Part shown: positions 8,622 to 16,278 of the stretch, one piece after another | Numbering within the stretch: the stretch's first letter is position 1 | Layout of the letters: the number at the start of each line of letters is the position of its first letter | Assembly: GCA_014376575.1 (NCBI GenBank) | Contig: JACMRF010000142.1 | Coordinates: 1-26,243 of the forward strand | Reading direction: 5' to 3' | Source of the DNA: Undibacterium sp. | Lineage (GTDB): Bacteria > Pseudomonadota > Gammaproteobacteria > Burkholderiales > Burkholderiaceae | Length of the DNA stretch: 26,243 bases | Position numbers and translations under genes: made by a program | Notes under the pieces: model-generated | What the model was told of the DNA's origin: nothing | Databases searched by the model: none | Seen by the model: only the letters and a program-made list of their open reading frames with translations

Positions 8622-10022
8622 TTACCTGGCCCCCTTTCCTAGCAACACAACTTGAATTGTTTCAAGCAAAATCATTATGTCCAAAAACAAACTGTTATTT
8701 TTAACATAATACAAATCATATTGTAACTTCTGCTTGGAATCTTCGACTGATGCACCATAGGCATAACGCACTTGCGCCATTCCTGTAATACCTGGCTTGA
8801 CACTATGCCGCATATTATAAAACGGTACATCCCGACATAATTGATCGACAAAATACGGCCGCTCAGGTCGCGGACCAACAAAACTCATTTCACCCTTGAG
8901 TACATTAATGATTTGAGGTAACTCATCGATCCTCAGCTTTCGAATAATCCGGCCAATACGCGTGGTGCGAGGATCGTTAGTACTAGCCCATTGTGGCATA
9001 CCAACCTTCTCGGCATTAATTCCCATACTGCGAAATTTCAACACCATGTAGGTGCGACCGTTTTTTCCCACTCGTTCCTGTTGATAAAAGATAGGACCTC
9101 TATCTTCGAGGAAAATTAAAATTGTGGTCAACAGCATGATCGGCAACGTCAATATGGTGATAATTGCACTTACTGACATGTCAAACACTCTCTTACCAAG
9201 CCGGCGTATGAAACCTTGATTAAACCCGTCGCCGAAAACCAGCCAACCGGGCTGAAGCGTCTCTACTCGCAACTGACACGCTTCCCGCTCAAAAAAAGCG
9301 GCCGCATCAATAACTTTGACGCCCCGTAATTTACAATCAAGTAAATCTTGAATAGGAAATTGTCCACCTCTTCGATTTTGTACAGCGACGACAATTTCAT
9401 CCGCATTATGCTTTGTTGCCAGCGACGACATGCTTTGGTCAGCAGGAAGTACGTATTTTGCTAAGACCTTACGTTCTTCGTGTTCAACTGGAACAAAACC
9501 AATAACATCATAATCATGATGCCCAATATTACTGATTGCCAACTCGTGGCATTCCTGCGCCATTGCACCAGATCCAAGAAAAATAATACGAGATCGCAAC
9601 AAACCCGATTCAGATGACTTAAAAACTAGCAACCTTACCAATAGTATGCAAAATGCAGCAATGACGATGATCAAACCAATGGCGCCGCGCCCAAGATACA
9701 AGGATGGAAATATATAAAAAATCACGCTTACAATGGCCAAAGCTAACGCCATTGACGGCATCAATCGTAGAAAAGTGTTTCTAGTTCCCTCCCGGAAATT
9801 AATCTGGTACATGCCCAGAGCGCCCATGCTAAACACGATCGTCATTGCGAGAACCCAAGCAGTCAGAAAAAATGGCTCTCCCATTAAATGGAAACTCTCA
9901 TTATTCGTACTCGACAAACGGATCATCGTCCCTAGGTAAACTGAACCGAAGGATGCGCCAAATTCAAACAACAGCAAAATGGATGTCACTCTTGAAACAT
10001 GGTGATTAGAAATCCGTAACAT
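8622..10022 (-). CDS. TIGR03013-type XrtA/PEP-CTERM system glycosyltransferase (polyprenyl-phosphate sugar-phosphate transferase)
   Basis: A 466-residue membrane protein of the WbaP/WcaJ type that would start a repeat unit by moving a sugar phosphate from UDP-sugar to the undecaprenyl-phosphate carrier. The N-terminal part has several membrane segments. A Rossmann-like middle region contains IIFLGSGAMAQE, and the C-terminal bacterial sugar transferase domain starts near KRVFDMSVSA. Signature motifs are YQQERVGKNG, VLKFRSM, RKLRIDELPQ and SFVGPRPERPYF. The ATG at 10022 is supported by a GAGGT site about 5 nt upstream. It is the first gene of the minus-strand series that continues into prsK (110 bp gap). 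In exosortase A genomes this subfamily is a standard part of the EPS locus. Confidence 0.94.
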   Translation of the reverse strand: MLRISNHHVSRVTSILLLFEFGASFGSVYLGTMIRLSSTNNESFHLMGEPFFLTAWVLAMTIVFSMGALGMYQINFREGTRNTFLRLMPSMALALAIVSVIFYIFPSLYLGRGAIGLIIVIAAFCILLVRLLVFKSSESGLLRSRIIFLGSGAMAQECHELAISNIGHHDYDVIGFVPVEHEERKVLAKYVLPADQSMSSLATKHNADEIVVAVQNRRGGQFPIQDLLDCKLRGVKVIDAAAFFEREACQLRVETLQPGWLVFGDGFNQGFIRRLGKRVFDMSVSAIITILTLPIMLLTTILIFLEDRGPIFYQQERVGKNGRTYMVLKFRSMGINAEKVGMPQWASTNDPRTTRIGRIIRKLRIDELPQIINVLKGEMSFVGPRPERPYFVDQLCRDVPFYNMRHSVKPGITGMAQVRYAYGASVEDSKQKLQYDLYYVKNNSLFLDIMILLETIQVVLLGKGAR

Positions 10023-10155
10023 CTATACCTCGATAATTAAACTCGTTCATCTATTTTTGATATTTTAACAAGAACTACCGTGAATACACTATGTATGAAT
10101 TGCATTTAACAAAGAAAAAATACGGTCACAAAAAATAATGTACCGCGAGCACTAA

Positions 10156-10184
10156 TTTACAACAACAAAAATTAAACCTGTCAA
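10156..10184 (-). promoter_or_regulatory. Possible sigma-70 promoter upstream of the XrtA glycosyltransferase gene
   Basis: On the minus strand a perfect TTGACA (10179-10184) is followed after 17 bp by TGTAAA (10156-10161), a 4/6 match to the -10 consensus. It lies 134 bp before the start codon and downstream of the PEP-CTERM terminator, so it could start the glycosyltransferase-prsK-prsR series. The region is AT-rich, which raises the chance of a random match. Confidence 0.35.
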
Positions 10185-10240
10185 AAATTATGCCTCACCA
10201 AAGGCTGATGTTTTCAATTTTCTGTTTCTTAAAAGCATAA

Positions 10241-10270
10241 AAAAACTGCCTGGCGAACCAGGCAGTTTTT
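10241..10270 (-). terminator. Rho-independent terminator after the PEP-CTERM protein gene
   Basis: A perfect hairpin: AAAAACTGCCTGG and its complement CCAGGCAGTTTTT around a CGAA loop, followed on the minus strand by a run of seven T. It begins 24 bp beyond the stop codon of the PEP-CTERM gene and separates that gene from the glycosyltransferase operon. The symmetrical A/T flanks mean it could work in both directions. Confidence 0.9.
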
Positions 10271-10293
10271 ACACAACTTCTAACAACAAAAAC

Positions 10294-11166
10294 TTAGTTC
10301 TTGCGACGACGCAAGCTAGCCAAACCAGCCAAACCCAAGCCAAACAAAGCCAAGGATGCAGGCTCTGGAATTACGTTGGTGTCCAAACCGCCGCGATTTG
10401 TGACAGTCCACTTTGGCGCATTTGAATTAGGAGAATATGTTGCCTGAAGAAATGCATCGCGTTTATTGCCATCCAAATCTGTCTCTGTGCCTTTTTTGAT
10501 CTGGCCAGCATATGAACCGCCAACGACATCAAGGTAACCAGATCCAGATCCATTAAGTGAAGCTGTGCTGAAATTACTTTGATAAGCGAGTCCGCTATAA
10601 TCAGAATCAGCTGTACCAGCGAAATTCATATCTAACCACAGTGTTCCATTTGTTGCACCAGTAAATCCAGCTGCGCCAATACGGCCTGCAGCACCAAGTG
10701 CAGCGCCAGCAGAATAATCTGCCAACGTACTATCAACATAAAACTGAATCGAACCGCCGGTTGAATGGGCTTCAACTTTAGATGCTGTCGTGCCGCCATT
10801 AACAACCATATCATCTAAACCATGGAACATACCAGTGATGTACTCACCGCCAGTACCTTGCGTCCATAATAATTTGTTAAATCCATCATTTGAAATAATG
10901 CCAGTAACCTGAAAAATACCCCATGTATCTTCACTGCCAATCGCACCCGGAGCAGGGGCTATCGCAGCGGTATCACATGCGGAGACGGACGCGCAAATTG
11001 TACCGCCCTTTTGACCTTTATAATTTGTACCCATGTCAAAACTGGCGAATACGAAGGTAATTCCGCCTGCGTAACCGCCAGCCAAAGTAACCGCATGCGC
11101 TGGTACAGCGACGGCAGCGGATAACGCTAAGCCTGCCAATGCAATGTTCATTTTCGTAAAGTTCAT
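10294..11166 (-). CDS. PEP-CTERM sorting-domain protein (exosortase substrate, surface/extracellular)
   Basis: A 290-residue secreted protein with both sorting signals. It has an N-terminal Sec signal peptide ending PAHA (cleavage near residue 25) and a C-terminal PEP-CTERM tail: IPEPASLALFGLGLAGLA followed by a basic end, RRRKN, with Pro-Glu-Pro at 267-269. The mature part is rich in Gly, Ser, Thr and Ala, has only two cysteines (about 58 and 64) and looks like a beta-rich extracellular domain; I do not recognise a catalytic fold. The ATG at 11166 is chosen because AGAGGA sits 6-7 nt upstream; a longer reading to 11205 lacks support. The gene is monocistronic, with a strong terminator and a sigma-54 promoter with an upstream element. 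A role in biofilm or floc matrix is known for some PEP-CTERM proteins and only inferred here. Confidence 0.94.
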   Translation of the reverse strand: MNFTKMNIALAGLALSAAVAVPAHAVTLAGGYAGGITFVFASFDMGTNYKGQKGGTICASVSACDTAAIAPAPGAIGSEDTWGIFQVTGIISNDGFNKLLWTQGTGGEYITGMFHGLDDMVVNGGTTASKVEAHSTGGSIQFYVDSTLADYSAGAALGAAGRIGAAGFTGATNGTLWLDMNFAGTADSDYSGLAYQSNFSTASLNGSGSGYLDVVGGSYAGQIKKGTETDLDGNKRDAFLQATYSPNSNAPKWTVTNRGGLDTNVIPEPASLALFGLGLAGLASLRRRKN

Positions 11167-11216
11167 TTGAATTCCTCTTTTTGATTTATTAATCAATACA
11201 CCCACGGCTTACAATG

Positions 11217-11232
11217 AGCACGAAACATGCCA
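11217..11232 (-). promoter_or_regulatory. Sigma-54 (-24/-12) promoter of the PEP-CTERM protein gene
   Basis: On the minus strand, TGGCATG-TTTC-GTGCT matches the sigma-54 consensus TGGCACG-N4-TTGCW at all but two positions, and the essential GG and GC are correctly spaced. Transcription would start near 11206, giving a leader of about 40 nt. RpoN plus an activator such as PrsR would be required. Confidence 0.78.
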
Positions 11233-11249
11233 GAAAATTAAAAAAATCC

Positions 11250-11262
11250 TAACTCATTGATT
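11250..11262 (-). promoter_or_regulatory. IHF binding-site consensus between upstream element and sigma-54 promoter
   Basis: On the minus strand AATCAATGAGTTA fits the IHF consensus WATCAA-N4-TTR at every defined position. It lies 18 bp upstream of the -24 box and 54 bp from the upstream element, the usual place for a DNA bend that lets a sigma-54 activator touch the polymerase. Confidence 0.55.
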
Positions 11263-11315
11263 AATAAGAAATAACTTGTTGTTTAATTACATCAAGGCAT
11301 CACTTTAATTTTGGG

Positions 11316-11333
11316 TTGTAAAAAAAATCGACA
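11316..11333 (-). promoter_or_regulatory. Candidate PrsR upstream activating site (copy 1)
   Basis: On the minus strand TGTCGATTTTTTTTACAA, an imperfect palindrome of the form TGT-N11-ACA. The same 18 bp recur with one change at 17216-17233, upstream of another sigma-54 promoter. It lies 84 bp upstream of the -24 box and directly after the stop codon of the 11341 gene. Assignment to PrsR is an inference from position and from the adjacent prsKR genes. Confidence 0.55.
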
Positions 11334-11340
11334 GCTCTTT

Positions 11341-12768
11341 TTAACCGTTCCAATAAATGAATTTTCTTTCGTAATCTAAAGTTTTCCCATAAGGAAATTT
11401 ATCATATGAATGACAGGCAATAAGCCGTCTTTGTACGTCCGTTTCAAAAGCGGAAGCTAAGGCTGTTATCAATTGACCAGTATCAACCTCACAATCACGA
11501 ACCAATTGAATTTCCCATAGCAATCCGTCAGAACTATCTGACAATCTAAAAGCCCCGCTGAAATATTGGGCAATATCTGGATATTTATATAGCGCCTGCT
11601 TATATTGATCAACATGACCACCGTTAGGAAGGACGTCCTTCGATCTCCCGAACAATGCCACTATAGGCAAGAGCGGTTGATCCAACTTAAGTCCTGATTT
11701 TTGTACTGCCTGTTCGAACTGCAATGCGGAAATTAATTTTCCTATATCGCCGATTTTGTAGCGCAATAGCGGTATTGGAGTGGCAATGTCCAAAACTGAA
11801 ATAAGTAAATCGCCGATACCTTGCGCACTGGCTTTATTAATTTCTACATACGTACGTAGAGGACTATAGACAAAAAAAGTGGGAACCGTACCATTTGCAC
11901 ATTCGGATCCGAAGAGTTCGCGAAGCAAGGATGGATTATTAATGCAAGCACGACGTAAGGCGATAGTCTCTCTTGTTTCAGTAAATAAATTCAAGCCCAA
12001 TTCACCTACGCCCATTGAACTGATAATTGCGCCAGAGTTAGCGTCATCAATCGTTATATGTAATACCTTCGCTAAATAATCACGAAATGCCTCAGAGAAA
12101 GTCTCTTCCCCAATCACCACATTCATACGAAAACGAGACCAATCTAAGTTTTTTTCTTGTGAATAGTCACATAATTTTTTCAAAAATAAAGGATCGCCAC
12201 AAAGAACAATTTGATCAAACAGCTGACCCGCCTGCTCCACAATAGCGCACGCCATATCCTCTCGGACACTGACATTGGCAACGCACACAGCGTTAGACTG
12301 AAAAGTAACGCCCATTGGAAGGCAATTAATTAGAAGAGTGCGGTACCGGTCAATCTCAAAGGCCATCTCCAGACCTAAATCAATCAACGATGGCGTTGAC
12401 ACCATTTGATCGCTGGTACTCAATCCAAGTGCAAAGCCCCCACTTCCATGTCCTGAACTAGTGAGAACCGAAGCGATTTTACTCACCTGGATATCTTCTG
12501 CTATGAGTTGCGACAAAGAAAAGCGGCGAAAGGTGCTAGCTTTATCAAGAACAGGGCAATATTTGACGAAATCTTGAATATTGCGTATCGAGGCGATGGA
12601 AACACCATGTTCCGCCAACAGTTCTCTATAGACTTTTGATTTTTTTGCCGCTCGCTTGAAAGCACAAAACAGCTTTTTCTCACTTACCTTAAAAAACTTT
12701 TCATGGCTTGTTTTTTTCAATTGAGAGCGAATCAGGCGTCTCATCCATTTAGCAAAAATAATTTTCAT
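11341..12768 (-). CDS. PaaK/CapK-like adenylate-forming protein with a degenerate phosphate-binding loop
   Basis: A 475-residue protein with the layout of the phenylacetate-CoA ligase branch of adenylate-forming enzymes. Visible motifs are TSSGHGSGGF at about 103-112 (equivalent to the SSGTTGKP loop), IPLLRYKIGDIGKL (the IRYRTGD-like motif) and ALFGRSKDVLPNGG (the GRSDDML-like hinge), with PYGKTLDYERKFIYW at the C-terminus. The loop lacks the usual lysine, so catalysis may be altered or the substrate unusual. The coding sequence is noticeably more AT-rich than the ubiK-comM end of the window. It lies between the acyltransferase gene (166 bp gap) and the PEP-CTERM gene on the same strand, so a role in activating an acid for the acyltransferase is possible. 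Family membership is fairly sure; function is not known. Confidence 0.75.
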   Translation of the reverse strand: MKIIFAKWMRRLIRSQLKKTSHEKFFKVSEKKLFCAFKRAAKKSKVYRELLAEHGVSIASIRNIQDFVKYCPVLDKASTFRRFSLSQLIAEDIQVSKIASVLTSSGHGSGGFALGLSTSDQMVSTPSLIDLGLEMAFEIDRYRTLLINCLPMGVTFQSNAVCVANVSVREDMACAIVEQAGQLFDQIVLCGDPLFLKKLCDYSQEKNLDWSRFRMNVVIGEETFSEAFRDYLAKVLHITIDDANSGAIISSMGVGELGLNLFTETRETIALRRACINNPSLLRELFGSECANGTVPTFFVYSPLRTYVEINKASAQGIGDLLISVLDIATPIPLLRYKIGDIGKLISALQFEQAVQKSGLKLDQPLLPIVALFGRSKDVLPNGGHVDQYKQALYKYPDIAQYFSGAFRLSDSSDGLLWEIQLVRDCEVDTGQLITALASAFETDVQRRLIACHSYDKFPYGKTLDYERKFIYWNG

Positions 12769-12934
12769 TGATTTTCAGCATAAAATTTAGGGTCATACTG
12801 ATTGAGCACCGGATAGGTAACACATCACTAACAGACTGACAGGTTATGCCGGGTTGAATGACTCAAAACAGATCTAGGTTAAAAGAAAGTTAGAGTTCAA
12901 TAACTTTATCTAACCACCGTCAAGTAGCAGAAAA

Positions 12935-13747
12935 TTATTTCTTCTTACGGAAATCTTTCCACCAATTGTTAAATACAGTCTTAACAATCAAAAAAAATGG
13001 AAGCGGTTTATCAGTAAACCACGCGGCAAGAAATTCATTATCACTTTTCAAGCGCCTGTCCAGCTCATCAAGATCTAATATAAATGGAGTAACTGGGCCG
13101 TAATAGTCGGTTTGCGGCCCAATAGGAACGAATACAAAGCCCATTTTATTTAGTGAGCGCGCTAATGATCGCTCCATAGCAGCATACAAATAACGCACTC
13201 CATTTCTTCGGCTGTGACGATAAATTTCACGGTATAAGCCTAGCAATAGCATGGGGCTATTGCCATCCCTTTGCTTGCCACCGGCATGAGGCTTTATTGA
13301 TGAGGTGTTAGCTTTTTCAATAAAATCTGCAGACACGCCTTCCATTGAATCACCACGACGGCGTCTGTGGGTTTTTCTGACCACCAATCTAGAAACTTCT
13401 CCTGCTTGTTCTCTTGGTGGCATTTGATAATTCTCAAATACGCTGCAATGACTTTCGAAAGGATAGATTTGATCCGGATTTGGCTGAACCAATCTCACTG
13501 TACCTATGATGATATCTTCCATGGAGAAAGCAGCAACGTGAACAGAGCAGGCATCGTACTCATCACTTTCCAAGCCGTTCTGGAATTCTTCTTGCGGCAA
13601 AAATTGTCTTTCTAGACAATACACTTCGTAGCGCAATTTAAATATTTCTTTAAGCAAAATTTCATCTACATTTTGCCGCAACACCAAACCAAACCTAAAA
13701 TAGGGAATGAGTAAGTCTCTTTTGCCTAATAGCGTCTGAATTAACAT
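12935..13747 (-). CDS. PEP-CTERM/exosortase system-associated acyltransferase (N-acyl amino acid synthase-like, GNAT fold)
   Basis: A 270-residue protein of the acyl-homoserine-lactone-synthase-like/GNAT group found with exosortase loci (TIGR03694-like). The N-terminal part has the typical FKLRYEVYCLERQFLP, followed by acidic residues and GTVRLV. The basic stretch EVSRLVVRKTHRRRRG and a C-terminal half with LYREIYRHSRRNGVRYLYAAMERSLAR and FVPIGPQTDYYGPVTPF match the family. Such enzymes move an acyl group, often from ACP, to an amino group. The ATG at 13747 has a GGA element about 9 nt upstream. Neighbours are the PaaK-like protein downstream and the HPr-rel-A cassette upstream (178 bp gap). 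The ACP at 17465 is the obvious acyl donor candidate. Confidence 0.87.
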   Translation of the reverse strand: MLIQTLLGKRDLLIPYFRFGLVLRQNVDEILLKEIFKLRYEVYCLERQFLPQEEFQNGLESDEYDACSVHVAAFSMEDIIIGTVRLVQPNPDQIYPFESHCSVFENYQMPPREQAGEVSRLVVRKTHRRRRGDSMEGVSADFIEKANTSSIKPHAGGKQRDGNSPMLLLGLYREIYRHSRRNGVRYLYAAMERSLARSLNKMGFVFVPIGPQTDYYGPVTPFILDLDELDRRLKSDNEFLAAWFTDKPLPFFLIVKTVFNNWWKDFRKKK

Positions 13748-13925
13748 AGCTTAGTCCAAAATTTATGGGGAATATCCATCGTTCAGGCAAATATCACGAA
13801 AAAAGAAACGAATTGTTAAAGTTGTTTGAAGTATCCTACTAGCTAAAATCAGGATATCGTCGTTGCATCATATGCTCGATAACAAAATGACGCAGCTAAA
13901 ATAGCTCCAATTGCCGCTAAAACGT

Positions 13926-15044
13926 TTATATTTTCAAACTTGGATCAGTTTGTAATTCACTTTCATCTTGTTTTTTCAAATTGATGAATGCCTTACGCAC
14001 TAAATGATACGCAAGTAAATGAAACGGCATCCTGATCCAATGTGAGCGAACGTAAAGAGCAAAACGTGCGGACCATGTACCCAACGAGCGACTACTGGCA
14101 TGCACCGGGCGCAACGCACGTAGATAACAAAAATCCATCACCACTGAGGTCAAACCAAATGGTTTGCCAATATTGGCATCTAGTAATACGTCCGAGGGAA
14201 CAGGACTATTCAACACTAACGTGGTGTAACGCAACGCATAATAAAGAGGGCGAGTAAGGCCGAGCACAACGGCGCGCGATACTAATTTCCCCCAAAAATC
14301 ATCCTGAGTACCGAACTCTCTAAGAAGAGAATCCAAGTCAAACAAATCTCGAAGTCCTTTTTCAAAGTCGCCTTCATGAAAGAGGTGAGTCGCACTGTGC
14401 AACACCATATCTGCAGGTTGAAAGACGTAAATATTATTTTGCCCTGGTAATGCGATTACCTCATCAAACAAGGCATGCGTATTCACTTTAACCCGCGCAG
14501 TTTCTGGCAAGATCGTATGATGCACATCAATCGTTGTTCCGCGCCTGACGTGACGCATAGGTGGGATCTCGTGCATCCAGCGACGGTAGTAACGTTGATC
14601 ATAGGTGTCATGATGTGAGCCCTGCCATCCGTGAACGTTTAATTCACTCTCCGAAATAGCAAGTTTTTGTTTGGGAACCATCATATCAACGTCTGAAAAT
14701 GTTCGGCCTTTTGCGGTATTGCACCCTGCCATAACGTAGGCAGCACCTTTGAGTAAAATAATGTTCACTTCGGCGTCGGCTAGCGCCTGCCGAATGCATT
14801 CAACTTCCCAACGAAGTGCAATTTCTTGTCTTAGCGCCATTTTCAAGGCAGATGTCAGATGTTGACGAGGTGCGAATGGTACAGAATCAATTAATTTTTC
14901 TTGTTCCAATATAAAGGCCAGACGTGCGAGCAAATTTGCGGCTCTTCCCTGACGGATCAACAAATCCCATTCTAGTGCCGATAATTGCGACAAGAATCTA
15001 GGCGTCAACAAAGCGACAACGATCAAATCACGTTTGGATCTCAC
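13926..15044 (-). CDS. Nucleotidyltransferase family protein of the HPr-rel-A cassette
   Basis: A 372-residue protein of the uncharacterised nucleotidyltransferase family (NTP_transf_5-like). The fold signature is LLKGAAYV (Lys99) followed by GRTFSDVDMMV, where Asp118 and Asp120 are the expected metal-binding pair. A conserved DVHHTILPE and a helical, His-rich middle (LHSATHLFHEGDFEKGLRDLFDLD) follow. Translation starts at GTG (15042-15044), overlapping the kinase stop by 4 nt, so it is coupled to the HprK-related kinase. Related nucleotidyltransferases with HprK-like kinases tailor some lasso peptides, so transfer of a nucleotide or phosphosugar to a phosphorylated protein is a reasonable hypothesis. 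No substrate is known. Confidence 0.88.
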   Translation of the reverse strand: MRSKRDLIVVALLTPRFLSQLSALEWDLLIRQGRAANLLARLAFILEQEKLIDSVPFAPRQHLTSALKMALRQEIALRWEVECIRQALADAEVNIILLKGAAYVMAGCNTAKGRTFSDVDMMVPKQKLAISESELNVHGWQGSHHDTYDQRYYRRWMHEIPPMRHVRRGTTIDVHHTILPETARVKVNTHALFDEVIALPGQNNIYVFQPADMVLHSATHLFHEGDFEKGLRDLFDLDSLLREFGTQDDFWGKLVSRAVVLGLTRPLYYALRYTTLVLNSPVPSDVLLDANIGKPFGLTSVVMDFCYLRALRPVHASSRSLGTWSARFALYVRSHWIRMPFHLLAYHLVRKAFINLKKQDESELQTDPSLKI

Positions 15045-15958
15045 GTCGAAGATCCTTCAAGTAGCATATTAAAAACGCGTTGAGCATCATCAAGCTGGCT
15101 ATAAGTAAATTGGTAACAATCCGCCTGATCCACTAAATTACCAATAGCATCAAAGCCTTGTCGTCCATGAATATCGTAGTTAAAAGACTGTTCGGCTATC
15201 AGCATAAAAGTCAGTCCACGGCTATGTCGCACCAGTTCAGGTACTGCATTAGGCAAATATTTTGGCAGAATAATCCACGAAGGCAGTACTGGTTCGCTGG
15301 AGCGCAAGACGCTATGTAAAGGCGGTTTCAATAGCGCCACCGTACCTTTAGTGGTGTCGGTCATGGATGCCGTCATGATGGCGTCGGGAGCGTATTGCTT
15401 GATAACATCGATTGATTTGTTTTTCAAATTAATGGGACGAGACATGCCATAAATCAGACCTGTGCTCATGTCGTAAAGAGCTAGCTCGTCAGACAAAAGA
15501 CGCCAACCACGCATTACCAAGCCTGCGCACAGGGTACTTTTCCCTGATCCTGGAGGGGCCGGTAAGACCGCACACTTGCCATTTTTTTCAATGACAGCTG
15601 CGTGGATGATCAAGTATTGATGACAATGTGCGGCAATACACCAGTTAAGTCCCCATTCCAACATTGCCATTGCCTGCGACGTAGGCAATGGAATAAAAGA
15701 TGGACGCCCGTCAAAGAAAAAACGAACTTGAGGTTTGAGCCAGTATCGAAAACCAAATTCGCGTGAAATTTCAACATGGAAATCAGCAAATGCATCCGTT
15801 TGACAAACATCAAAATCTGCGTAGATCAAGCTGATATTCGCGACAAGCGATCGGACATTTGTCGTAATCCGCGCTACAAGTGGGCCTATCTTCAACAAAA
15901 GTTCGCCACGAGCGAGGCTTCGCGTTAGTTCAGGTTGAGAGAGTTCCGAAAGTTTCAA
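15041..15958 (-). CDS. HprK-related kinase A (HPr-rel-A system)
   Basis: A 305-residue homologue of HPr kinase/phosphorylase without the usual HPr partner. The P-loop is PAPPGSGKST (133-142, Lys140). A His119 precedes it in LIIHAAVIEKNG, and LLSDELALY (Asp157, Glu158) is the Walker B/catalytic acid region. YGMSRPINLKNKSI follows, as in related kinases. The start is TTG at 15956-15958, overlapping the PqqD-like stop by 4 nt; no in-frame ATG occurs for about 95 codons, and the family-like N-terminus supports the TTG. Known HprK enzymes phosphorylate serine in HPr, and distant relatives phosphorylate lasso peptides. The target here may be the Tat-signal protein encoded first in the operon (inference). 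Confidence 0.9.
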   Translation of the reverse strand: MKLSELSQPELTRSLARGELLLKIGPLVARITTNVRSLVANISLIYADFDVCQTDAFADFHVEISREFGFRYWLKPQVRFFFDGRPSFIPLPTSQAMAMLEWGLNWCIAAHCHQYLIIHAAVIEKNGKCAVLPAPPGSGKSTLCAGLVMRGWRLLSDELALYDMSTGLIYGMSRPINLKNKSIDVIKQYAPDAIMTASMTDTTKGTVALLKPPLHSVLRSSEPVLPSWIILPKYLPNAVPELVRHSRGLTFMLIAEQSFNYDIHGRQGFDAIGNLVDQADCYQFTYSQLDDAQRVFNMLLEGSST

Positions 15959-16278
15959 TGAAAAGTCTCAACAATGAAACCTGCTTCTTGCAATCGAAGT
16001 AAGCTTGAGTGAATCAATGCTCCAAGTGATACTGCATCGGTATCAGGGAATAATTCGGCAAGATTTTGACACAACATATTGGTTGAGGCGGGAGAACTTT
16101 TAAGCAAATGCAACAGCTCTAAACCGAGAGCGTCGAGCAAGTGCGTATCTCCGGTTAACAAATTATAAGCAACTGAAAATTCATCATCAGCCCAACTGCG
16201 AAATTGAAATTTCTCAGAACAAACCAGGCTCCAAACAGAAAGTTGCTCGTGATCGCTATCGGTTATATCAATCAACAA
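15955..16278 (-). CDS. PqqD family peptide chaperone of the HPr-rel-A system
   Basis: A small protein of about 107 residues with the PqqD/RiPP recognition element pattern: FRSWADDEFSVAYNLLTGDTHLL, then LDALGLELLHLL, and a C-terminal winged-helix-like part ending LLRLQEAGFIVE. PqqD-type domains bind peptide segments and present them to modifying enzymes. No ATG is available near the N-terminus. Translation seems to start at TTG 16276-16278 or the next codon, TTG 16273-16275, directly after the stop codon of the upstream Tat-signal protein, so it depends on coupled translation. The exact start is uncertain by a few codons. Its position between a candidate substrate gene and the kinase suggests that it delivers the substrate to the kinase. 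Confidence 0.87.
   Translation of the reverse strand: MLIDITDSDHEQLSVWSLVCSEKFQFRSWADDEFSVAYNLLTGDTHLLDALGLELLHLLKSSPASTNMLCQNLAELFPDTDAVSLGALIHSSLLRLQEAGFIVETFH

Noticed and set aside
8615..8629. Inverted repeat CCAGG/CCTGG at the end of the glycosyltransferase gene as a terminator
   Set aside because: Only 5 bp of stem, part of it inside the coding sequence, and no T-run. Read-through into prsK seems more likely.
11321..11340. T-run after the PaaK-like gene as a rho-independent terminator
   Set aside because: No GC-rich stem precedes it, and the same T-run element recurs at 17216 where no gene ends on that strand, so a protein binding site explains it better.
13894..13909. Weak sigma-54-like sequence upstream of the acyltransferase gene
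   Set aside because: GG and GC are correctly spaced but other consensus positions are lost (TGGAGC, TAGCT), and no upstream element or IHF consensus was seen nearby.
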